A stretch of DNA of 17,979 bases from RGIG4608 sp964413365 (GTDB lineage: Bacteria; Bacillota; Clostridia; Oscillospirales; CAG-272), in assembly GCA_964413365.1 (NCBI GenBank), contig CAYPRM010000026.1:1-17979 (forward strand). Reading direction: 5' to 3'. The notes below the pieces were generated by a model, which saw only the letters and a program-made list of their open reading frames with translations, was not told the origin of the DNA and did no database searches. The translations under genes were made by a program, and so were the position numbers. The first letter of the stretch is position 1, and each line of letters opens with the position of its first letter. Below are positions 8,062 through 14,286 of the stretch, piece by piece.

Positions 8062-8087
8062 TGAATAGAAGAATAAACGTTACCATT

Positions 8088-9227
8088 ATGAACGCCAGAA
8101 CTGAAATGTCAAAAAGTATTACTCGTTGCCTTGTCTATGGTCAGAACCACGAAAAAGGTGGAGAATGCTTTTTCTCACAGGATCTTGACCCGACTCTTTC
8201 ACCAGAGGAGCAAGCTAAAGACTGGGAGGCGATGTCGAACGATTACAAGTGGAACATCTGCCATATTATCGTTAGCTTCAGCGACAATGATACGAAAAAG
8301 TTGCGATCCATGAATCCTCGCGATATGGTCAGAAGAGAGCGTGAAATTCTCTTGGCATTCTTCAAAGAATTGAAGAACCGGGGCAACGACATTACTGAAA
8401 GTCCATACGCTGTGTTTCATCATGGCAATACAGACAACGAGCACTTTCACATCTATGTCCACATGACGAACCGAAAAGGAAAGAGATGGGAGAACAAGTT
8501 CGTCAGGAAGAATGCCATTCGCAGTGCTGCCAAGGTGTCGCTTGATTTTGGACTTGAGGGAAGTCGAAAGGCGATGATGCGTGAGCTGGCTCATCAACAG
8601 CATGTCAATGGACAATCCACAGAAGAGAGGACAAAGCGCACTCGTAGTCGTGAACGTTCTTCTGACCGCCAGACCATAAGTGAGCGCATGTACAGGGCTG
8701 AGCGTAATCGTGAGGCTGAAAAGCGGAAGGCTAACTTCAAACTGTTGATTGAGAAGACGGTCGCTTCTAATCCAGACGACATGGTCGTTGAACTGAGGAA
8801 ATTCGGCATTGAACTTTTCAATGATCCTTCGCTTGGAATTGCTATGAAGGCCATCGACAAGGATGGCAAGGAAAGGCGATATGCTTTGAAAAAGCATCTC
8901 AATGTCAGCGATAGTGTCATTGCCAAGTTGGGTAATTTAAAACTACCGACAGATTATGTCAGTGTAACCGACAAGAAGAAAGTGGAAGCAAAGACACGTG
9001 TTGTTGAGAAACGTTCCACTGGTAGAACTACAACTACATCCGCAAAAAGTTCACAACGTACTAATGGAATGACAAATAGCGGTGCAAGCACATCCGTGTT
9101 GAATGCCGGTGGTGGCAGTCTCGGAGGGACAACCCAACAAGGCGATGTTAATCCAGACGGAAGCCGAAATATCAACCGCGATGACCTGGATGAAGAATGG
9201 CGCAGGCGAAATGGATATCACATGTAA
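8088..9227 (+). CDS. MobA/MobB-type relaxase
   Basis: From the ATG at 8088 (in-frame ATG also at 8106) the protein has 379 residues. Motif III is HHGNTDNEHFHIYVHM at 111-126, the histidine cluster that holds the metal in HUH relaxases. Motif II is CHIIVSFSDND near 58-68. Tyr17 in CLVYGQNHEKGG is the best candidate nicking tyrosine. The Arg-rich stretch at about 195-240 is probably DNA-binding. The Gly/Ser/Thr-rich C-terminus (GGGSLGGTTQQ) looks disordered. It should nick one strand at the adjacent oriT and stay bound to the 5' end during transfer. No coupling protein or type IV secretion genes are present, so the element must be mobilized in trans. The MobC-like gene follows. Confidence 0.88.
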   Translation: MNARTEMSKSITRCLVYGQNHEKGGECFFSQDLDPTLSPEEQAKDWEAMSNDYKWNICHIIVSFSDNDTKKLRSMNPRDMVRREREILLAFFKELKNRGNDITESPYAVFHHGNTDNEHFHIYVHMTNRKGKRWENKFVRKNAIRSAAKVSLDFGLEGSRKAMMRELAHQQHVNGQSTEERTKRTRSRERSSDRQTISERMYRAERNREAEKRKANFKLLIEKTVASNPDDMVVELRKFGIELFNDPSLGIAMKAIDKDGKERRYALKKHLNVSDSVIAKLGNLKLPTDYVSVTDKKKVEAKTRVVEKRSTGRTTTTSAKSSQRTNGMTNSGASTSVLNAGGGSLGGTTQQGDVNPDGSRNINRDDLDEEWRRRNGYHM

Positions 9228-9253
9228 GAACTGTAACTTAATCATTTATTGCT

Positions 9254-9604
9254 ATGAGCAAATCTATTAACAGACCCTCTGTACTTTCACGTGTGCGTGA
9301 AAATCGTGTACAGAAAGCATGCCGGACACAGAATCTTGTTGTCCGGCTGACAGAAGACGAGATGAATCTGGTTGCAGGAAAGGCTCTACGACTCAATGTC
9401 ACTCGTAGTGAATACTGCCGAGGAGTAATCCTCGGACATCGCATCCGGGACAAGACGCCGGAAACTCGGGAACTCCACCAACACCTCATAAGAGGCTGCG
9501 GTAATCTAAACCAGTACCAGAAGTATCTCAATACCTATGGTTATGATGATGCTACCTCACAGAAAATAAAGGACATCATCAACTGGTTTCACAAAACTTC
9601 GTAA
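9254..9604 (+). CDS. MobC-like ribbon-helix-helix relaxosome protein
   Basis: A 116-residue basic protein. QNLVVRLTEDEMNLVAGKAL followed by TRSEYCRGVILG fits the ribbon-helix-helix pattern of MobC/MbeC accessory proteins: a beta strand with alternating residues, then two helices. The C-terminal LIRGCGNLNQYQKYLNTYG matches the conserved N-x-NQ segment of that family. MobC-like proteins bind oriT and help the relaxase open the duplex. In many plasmids mobC precedes the relaxase gene; here it follows by 26 bp in the same operon, an arrangement I have seen in Bacteroides elements. Confidence 0.8.
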   Translation: MSKSINRPSVLSRVRENRVQKACRTQNLVVRLTEDEMNLVAGKALRLNVTRSEYCRGVILGHRIRDKTPETRELHQHLIRGCGNLNQYQKYLNTYGYDDATSQKIKDIINWFHKTS

Positions 9605-9631
9605 TAACCATATTAACAAGGAGGATATAGT

Positions 9632-10432
9632 ATGAAAGATCTAAACTCATTTATTAACGACACTGACATGTTGAACGAGAACATTCAGGCTCAAGTAGCT
9701 GATACTGCAAACGAGGGAGCAAAGGTTTCCACTGGCAGCGCAACTGAGAGCAAAGAGAGTAATCCGGTTGAGAATGCTTCTGAGGAGCAGAAGAACGACC
9801 AAGTTGATAACAATGCAATGTCTCTCAAAGAGGCAACAGGCAAGAAGCGTGAAGAGCTGACCAAAGAGCAGGAGAAGGATGTCAAGGGATGCGTTAGTGA
9901 TATCATTGACATGACTTCTGTTCTGGCAGGAATCTTTATGCAGCCTAATGGTAAGCTTGTAGACTTTAGCGATAAAGAAGGTCGAAAGCTGCTTATAGAC
10001 ACTGCGAAGGCGTTCAAGATGGAACTGCAGAAGTCTATCAAAGAAGCAAACCTTGAGAACAAAGACTATGCGGAAATGATTTCTGATGCGATTCCAAAGA
10101 AGATTGACGCTGAACTAGTACAAGAGGACAGAGATCGCGTTGATGTTCTTAAACGATACTGGAAGTTTTGGATTGGCTCCATGTTCCTCTCAACACTGAT
10201 AGCATGTGCCACATTCTTTTACAGTGGCTATAAGTATAGTGGAGCAATGACTCTTTCTGCAGAGTTGGAGCAGTGGTATGTTGACAACCAGAATGTCGTG
10301 ATCTTCGGCAACTATCTGAAGAAATTCAACCCGAAGACATACGAGTACTGGCACAGTGGACGCTGGCAGCGCGACAAGGCTCTCCAGGACTCCATCAAAG
10401 AGGCTAGCAAGCATCGCAGATGGAAGAAGTAA
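9632..10432 (+). CDS. Single-TM mobilization-associated membrane protein
   Basis: AAGGAGG precedes the ATG at 9632. The 266-residue protein has a long hydrophilic, acidic, probably disordered N-terminus (residues 1-85), a helical middle (about 86-170), one membrane helix at about 178-200 (FWIGSMFLSTLIACATFFYS) and a basic C-terminal tail ending KHRRWKK. No enzymatic motif is visible. It is the last gene of the mob operon and is followed by a strong terminator. Proteins of this shape recur as the third gene after relaxase and MobC-like genes in Bacteroides mobilizable elements. A role in tethering the relaxosome to the membrane or the mating channel is inference. Confidence 0.65.
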   Translation: MKDLNSFINDTDMLNENIQAQVADTANEGAKVSTGSATESKESNPVENASEEQKNDQVDNNAMSLKEATGKKREELTKEQEKDVKGCVSDIIDMTSVLAGIFMQPNGKLVDFSDKEGRKLLIDTAKAFKMELQKSIKEANLENKDYAEMISDAIPKKIDAELVQEDRDRVDVLKRYWKFWIGSMFLSTLIACATFFYSGYKYSGAMTLSAELEQWYVDNQNVVIFGNYLKKFNPKTYEYWHSGRWQRDKALQDSIKEASKHRRWKK

Positions 10433-10458
10433 ACAGCTGAAAGACTCTCATTCACATT

Positions 10459-10508
10459 AATCGAAATTAAAAGGTCGTAAATTTTACGGCCATTTAATTT
10501 CGATTTTT
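10459..10508 (+). terminator. Strong intrinsic terminator of the mob operon
   Basis: Outer arms AATCGAAATTAAA (10459-10471) and TTTAATTTCGATT (10493-10505) are perfectly complementary over 13 bp. After one A/A mismatch an inner 8-bp stem (GGTCGTAA with TTTACGGCC) continues to a short loop. Five T end the structure at 10504-10508. It lies 27 bp after the stop of the membrane protein gene. Confidence 0.85.
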
Positions 10509-10578
10509 GCTTTTCCTGGGTCTTCAACATGTGATAACAAGATGTTGTAACAAATTTTAGAAAAATTGTTAGAAAAAG

Positions 10579-10609
10579 TTGCATAGTTTAAAAATATATT
10601 ATACCTTTG
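10579..10609 (+). promoter_or_regulatory. Promoter of the RNA ligase gene
   Basis: TTG at 10579-10581, 20-bp spacer, TACCTTTG at 10602-10609: one of the best Bacteroidales promoters in the window. It gives a leader of about 220 nt before the ATG at 10833, far longer than needed. Confidence 0.7.
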
Positions 10610-10613
10610 CCGC

Positions 10614-10832
10614 CGTTTTCAACAAAACGACCCTAAAGAATCTATAGAATGGCCTTACCAACCATTCCGTTAGCTTCACTTCTCAAAATACAACATGGCT
10701 GAAAGCCCTTGGCAATTGTCAGATGCAGACGTTGGCTGAGGGTAAGAGAATTATTGTGCTTATCTACCCGATTGATAGGCTATGTTTAACCGTTTAATGT
10801 GTGTATTGGTTACGCACAGAAAGGATTCCGTG
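10614..10832 (+). promoter_or_regulatory. Long structured leader of the RNA ligase gene
   Basis: The leader contains consecutive small hairpins: CGTTTT/AAAACG (10614-10629), GAATGG/CCATTC (10647-10667) and GGCT/AGCC (10697-10707). Two very short frames begin at ATGs at 10649 (17 codons) and 10694 (14 codons). There is no recognised riboswitch and no T-rich attenuator. It could hold a small RNA, a leader peptide or simply a long untranslated region. Confidence 0.35.
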
Positions 10833-11837
10833 ATGGAATTTAAAAAGTACACAGAGATTGAAAACTCCTTCAACAAGGAGTTCATGGAGAAAGTGATTAG
10901 AGAAGTGCCTGTCGACATGCAGTATGTGGTGCAGGAGAAAGTACATGGTTCAAACACCAGTTTTCTTTATGATGGAAATTGCTTGAAGTTCGCCAAGCGT
11001 ACAGCAGTACTGGCGGACGGGGAGAACTTCTATGACCAGTCAGAACTCATTCCTCGCTATGAGGAAAGAATCAAGGCTTTGTGGGAAGATGTGAAGAATG
11101 CACATCCTTCTGCAACTCAGGTTCAGGTCTATGGCGAAATGTTCGGCGGTGTATACCTGCACCCGGACGTGAATGTTGACAAAAAGTTGCCAATCATTCA
11201 GAATGGTGTATTCTATACTCCCGGACATGAGTTCTATGGCTTCGATATTGCAATCATTGCTGATGGCAAGCGGGAGTATCTGCCGGTAAACGAGACTAAT
11301 GCTCTCTTCGAGAAGAATCATATCTTCTATGCAAAGACCCTCTTCAAGGGAACTTTATCAGAGTGCCTCAAGTATCCTAACGAGTTTCAGAGCCATATTT
11401 CGGAATGGCTCGGCTTGCCACCTATTGTAGACAACATCTGCGAGGGTGTCGTTATCAGACCTGTTATTCCGACCTATCTCCGGAATGGCAGCAGAGTTCT
11501 TATCAAGAATAAGAACGCACGTTTTGCAGAGAAGAAGCGTGTGAAGAAGCACGATGCAAAATTGGCTCATGAAGTGACTTACAGAGATGAGCTAAAGTTG
11601 CTTATCAGCGAAGCATCGGCATTTGTTACTGAGAACAGGTTGAACAATGTCCTTAGTAAGACCGGTCCTGTGAACATGACAAAGGAGTTTGGTCGCATCA
11701 TGGGCTTGCTCTCAAAGGATGCTTTGACTGACTTCATGAAGGAGTTCGGCTCACGGTATGTCGCTCTTGACAAGAGTGAGCAGAGGGTTCTGAACAAGGA
11801 ACTCAACAAGTTCTGCGCTGACCTTCTCAAGAAGTAA
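10833..11837 (+). CDS. T4 Rnl2-type RNA ligase
   Basis: The ATG at 10833 gives 334 residues, the same length as phage T4 RNA ligase 2. The nucleotidyltransferase motifs are all present: motif I EKVHGSN with nucleophile K36; AKRT at 54-57; motif III YGEMFGG with E102; IIIa FYGFDI; motif IV EGVVIRP with E204; motif V LIKNKNARFAEKK with K225 and K227. T4 Rnl2 uses K35, E99, E204, K225 and K227, so spacing is nearly identical. The C-terminal domain (FVTENRLNNVLSKTG, KEFGRIMGL) is also Rnl2-like. The enzyme should seal 3'-OH/5'-phosphate nicks in duplex RNA with ATP. The frame is open to 10782, but that ATG lies in the leader. The gene has its own promoter and is followed by a phage-type gene. Capture from a phage and an RNA-repair or counter-nuclease role are inference. 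Confidence 0.95.
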   Translation: MEFKKYTEIENSFNKEFMEKVIREVPVDMQYVVQEKVHGSNTSFLYDGNCLKFAKRTAVLADGENFYDQSELIPRYEERIKALWEDVKNAHPSATQVQVYGEMFGGVYLHPDVNVDKKLPIIQNGVFYTPGHEFYGFDIAIIADGKREYLPVNETNALFEKNHIFYAKTLFKGTLSECLKYPNEFQSHISEWLGLPPIVDNICEGVVIRPVIPTYLRNGSRVLIKNKNARFAEKKRVKKHDAKLAHEVTYRDELKLLISEASAFVTENRLNNVLSKTGPVNMTKEFGRIMGLLSKDALTDFMKEFGSRYVALDKSEQRVLNKELNKFCADLLKK

Positions 11838-11901
11838 ATCTATTATTAACGCGGATGGTATCGGTTACGTGCCGGTACCACCTTTTAAACTAAAGTTGAA
11901 A

Positions 11902-12432
11902 ATGGGACTCAAGAAGAAAGATAATGTAGTGAGGGCATATAAGCATCTCCTGCAAAACGACAGGGATTGGGATTTCAGTTATCTTCTCTTCCTTGAAAGG
12001 AAGAAAATGAAGAGAATAGTAAAATATTTTTCCAATTCGGACATATCCTATGATAATCCTATGGTTGTCAGAGACTTGAATATATGCATCCGTTTGCTTG
12101 ATATTACCCTTGATGAAGAGAGAACGACAAGTGTGTGGAGTGAGGAAGTAGGTAGCCTTATAGAAATGCATTTTCATAAGATTCCAGGAGAAGATCTCTA
12201 TACTATGGAATCCAAGTATAAAGGCGTGATTCCTGATTTTCCTAAGTATGTCAATACGCATAACTGGAAACGATTTCTATCTGAGCAATGCTCTTTGTAT
12301 TCCTCTAAGGAGGACACAGCTGAAAAAGAGAAATGGCGGTACGAGCATTTTAAGGAAGATTTGCGTAAAGCCAAAGCCTGGCACTTGTACAACATCATAC
12401 GAGAATACAGACTGTTCTCTTGGTGGGATTGA
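11902..12432 (+). CDS. Phage-type hypothetical protein downstream of the RNA ligase
   Basis: I start at the ATG at 11902 (MGLKKKDNVVRAYKHLLQND, 176 residues). A GTG at 11869 would add 11 residues but lies inside a hairpin (GGTATCGG and CCGGTACC, 11855-11877). The protein is charged and soluble. The YVNTHNWKRFL segment and the ending KAWHLYNIIREYRLFSWWD resemble, from memory, small hypothetical proteins of large tailed phages, in which a Trp-Trp-Asp end is common. No catalytic motif is seen. It lies 64 bp after the RNA ligase with no promoter between them, so the two are probably cotranscribed and may have been acquired together. Function unknown. Confidence 0.6.
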   Translation: MGLKKKDNVVRAYKHLLQNDRDWDFSYLLFLERKKMKRIVKYFSNSDISYDNPMVVRDLNICIRLLDITLDEERTTSVWSEEVGSLIEMHFHKIPGEDLYTMESKYKGVIPDFPKYVNTHNWKRFLSEQCSLYSSKEDTAEKEKWRYEHFKEDLRKAKAWHLYNIIREYRLFSWWD

Positions 12433-12436
12433 TTTG

Positions 12437-12463
12437 CGAAAAATTTCGTTACGAAGTTTTTCG
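12437..12463. terminator. Bidirectional hairpin terminator; also a 27-nt palindrome
   Basis: CGAAAAATTTCGT, central T, ACGAAGTTTTTCG: 13-nt arms with one wobble pair. It lies in the 43 bp between two converging genes, where its A- and T-rich outer arms could stop transcription from both sides. It shares the 13-1-13 layout of the palindromes further right. Confidence 0.6.
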
Positions 12464-13205
12464 TATAGTTGTAATCTATAGGAGTTTCTTTAAATCTTCC
12501 ATATCCGGCAGAGCATCACGTAACTCTTTGGGCAATTCGCTTGATGTTCGGTATGTGGCGACGTCCATAGGCTTGGATGTATCGCGGAATGACAATTCTA
12601 CAATTTTGTCATTCTTTGACTTGCAGAGTACAATGCCGATTGACGGGTTCTCGTCAGGCAGTTTGACATATTCGTCAAGGGCAGAGAGATAGAAGTTCAA
12701 TTTTCCCGTATATTCGGGTTTGAACTCACCGCGCTTCAATTCAAACGCCACAAGACTGCGTAACTTCCGGGAAAAGAAGAGCAAGTCGATATAATAGTCG
12801 TGTCCTTCAACTTCAAGATGATATTGATTGCCAAGGAATGCAAAATCCTTACCAAAAGCCATGATGAAGTTCTTGATGTTCTGGATTATGCTTTGTTCAA
12901 TAACACGTTCATCCACGTCCTCTGGGTCTTCGATGTTTATGAAGTCCAAAAGATATTCATCCTTGAAAGACCTCAAAGCCTTGCGCTTGAAATCGTCATC
13001 ACTGATGGTCTTGGAGAAGTTCGTCTGCTTTATAGAACCTTCTCTATGATACAGGTTGGACTTTATCTGACGCTGTAATTCTCTATAGCTCCAGAATTCA
13101 AAGGCACACCTATGAATATAAAACAGTCTCTCTTCCAAAGAATTTACCTTGAATATTATCTCCATGTGCTGAGAAAATCCGATTGACCTAAAATCTTCGG
13201 CAGGA

Positions 13206-13232
13206 AATTCGTCAGATACTGTCTGATGAATT
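13206..13232. repeat. 27-nt palindrome inside the DUF1016 gene (copy 1)
   Basis: AATTCGTCAGATA, central C, TGTCTGATGAATT: 13-nt arms pairing with two G/T wobbles. On the coding strand it spells part of Q-I-H-Q-T-V-S-D-E-F, starting at the third codon base. Confidence 0.75.
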
Positions 13233-13262
13233 TGGTAAATACCCAAAATCGTATTGTCTTTC

Positions 13263-13289
13263 AAATCATCAGACAGTGTCTGACGATTT
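13263..13289. repeat. 27-nt palindrome inside the DUF1016 gene (copy 2)
   Basis: AAATCATCAGACA, central G, TGTCTGACGATTT: 13-nt arms with a single mismatch. It spells part of L-N-R-Q-T-L-S-D-D-L in the same codon phase as copy 1, 57 bp (19 codons) away. Confidence 0.75.
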
Positions 13290-13428
13290 AGGTAAGGGCT
13301 CCACTGTTCATAGAAAATCCGCATGTTTCTTATATTGGTTGCAGAGAATCCGCGCAGCCCTGGCAATTCTTGCTGTAATCCTTTGGATATGGTCTCAATA
13401 GCATTACTACCCCAATACCCGTCACGGC

Positions 13429-13436
13429 TGTGTGTG
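13429..13436. repeat. (TG)4 tract at the DUF1016 frameshift
   Basis: Four TG units on the plus strand, read as GCACACACAG on the coding strand. With three units the two halves of the nuclease gene are in frame; with four they are not. Confidence 0.7.
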
Positions 13437-13832
13437 CAGATACATAGCCACCAACAGAGGCGTAAAGTTTCAGCAACTCCTTGTTAGCTTTCTTAGCAGC
13501 CATATACCTACTCTTGAGAATTGCACTCTTTATGTCCTTGACGGCTCTTATGTATTCTTGTGATAAATGTGATATTTCCATAAGTCTTACCTAATTGTGT
13601 TCATTGCGTAAAGTTTAAATATTTCTGCTACAATTTCAACTTGATGTCCCATTTTGTGATTTCAAATTTTGAACTTTATCCTTTTAGAGCTAAAGGTTAT
13701 AATCACTTAAAAACTCTAGAAATTTTTTAGGGGCGTATGTGTCACTATATCTTCTCAAAGTTTCTCATACGCTTCATATTCTGCTGTCCCACTCATTCAG
13801 CTTGTCTTGCAGAAGATTTTTTAGTCATGTTG

Positions 13833-13859
13833 AAATTAGTCTACACTGTAGACTTTTTT
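13833..13859. repeat. 27-nt palindrome (copy 3) in a DUF1016 remnant
   Basis: AAATTAGTCTACA, central C, TGTAGACTTTTTT: 13-nt arms with two mismatches and a perfect inner 8-bp core. It directly abuts copy 4 with no base between. Confidence 0.65.
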
Positions 13860-14032
13860 AATTGGATCTGCAATGCAGACCTAATTGGCTTATTGTATGC
13901 TATCTTCCTAATTCCATAATAAGTATATACCATAGCAGCGTCTATAGCTCTCTTAACATGTTGGCGAGACTGTTCTATCAAATCCGCCACATGCTTGTAT
14001 AAAGCATCTTCTCTTTTCTCTATCTCGTTCAT
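13841..14032 (-). pseudogene. N-terminal fragment of a second DUF1016/YhcG-family gene
   Basis: The ATG at 14032 begins MNEIEKREDALYKHVADLIE followed by QSRQHVKRAIDAAMVYTYYGI, which fits the start of DUF1016 proteins (helix, AR-like segment, Asn/Asp, YxxIG). The expected Gly-Arg-x-Ile-Val-Glu-Glu-x-Gln continuation is absent: after residue 41 the sequence turns into RKIAYNKPIRSALQIQLKKS and runs through palindromes 4 and 3. Only 63 codons remain. The 13582-13832 stretch upstream of the larger DUF1016 gene holds nothing I can identify, and 14033-14286 holds only a hairpin. The fragment is probably a decayed paralogue. Confidence 0.6.
13860..13886. repeat. 27-nt palindrome (copy 4), abutting copy 3
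   Basis: AATTGGATCTGCA, central A, TGCAGACCTAATT: 13-nt arms with one wobble and one mismatch. Like copies 1-3 it has an inner TCT(A/G)CA-type core, but the arms differ in sequence. Confidence 0.65.
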
Positions 14033-14165
14033 CTGTTTATTCGGAATGTTGTGAAGAAAGCGTGTGCGTCGCTTTCAAACGTTGGTGTCGGTATACCCTT
14101 ATTATGTGTCGTCCTCTTTATCACTTCCGTTATTCTTCTTTACTCGTCTCATTGCTAGCCGAAAC

Positions 14166-14194
14166 TTTTGTGGTCGAAGATTTCGACCGCAAAA
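14166..14194. repeat. Intergenic hairpin near the integrase 3' end (27-nt palindrome copy 5)
   Basis: TTTTGTGGTCGAA, GAT, TTCGACCGCAAAA: a 13-bp stem with one wobble. The 14167-14193 core can also be read as a 13-1-13 palindrome. No T-run follows in either direction, so an ordinary intrinsic terminator is less likely. It lies about 90 bp beyond the integrase stop. Confidence 0.6.
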
Positions 14195-14286
14195 TAGCAG
14201 GAATCACAACCGCAGTAGAAATGCAGTCTCTTATCTATTATGGCTTGTTCACTCCAATAACGAAATTTTGTCCAAAGGTAAAACTT

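Larger units (their letters stand above)
12476..13581 (-). pseudogene. DUF1016/YhcG-family PD-(D/E)XK nuclease, frameshifted
   Basis: The gene starts at the ATG at 13581 (MEISHLSQEYIRAVKDIKSA). The DUF1016 N-terminal domain runs to GGYVSAH and then shifts frame at a (CA)4 tract (13429-13436, TG on plus). Removing one CA restores SAHSRDGYWGSNAIETIS and joins the rest, giving about 367 residues, close to the family's usual length. The C-terminal nuclease core is intact: E157, D194 in YYIDLLFF and E209-x-K211 in AFELKRG, counted from the ATG at 13366. DUF1016/YhcG proteins are putative nucleases common on mobile elements. The reading frame is broken as given; slippage, a sequencing error or true decay are all possible. 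Two in-frame 27-nt palindromes lie within the N-terminal half. It converges on the phage-type gene. Confidence 0.85.

Noticed and set aside
7962..8087. N-terminal extension of the relaxase
   Set aside because: The stretch is made of the oriT hairpins; the ATG at 8088 gives a normal relaxase start.
8199..8897. 232-codon open frame on the minus strand across the relaxase
   Set aside because: It overlaps the relaxase completely, shows no recognisable motif, and the relaxase frame carries conserved catalytic residues.
13737..13919. 60-codon plus-strand frame in the gap between the DUF1016 genes
   Set aside because: It is hydrophobic by chance from AT-rich DNA, overlaps the two palindromes and the DUF1016 remnant on the other strand, and lacks a ribosome binding site.
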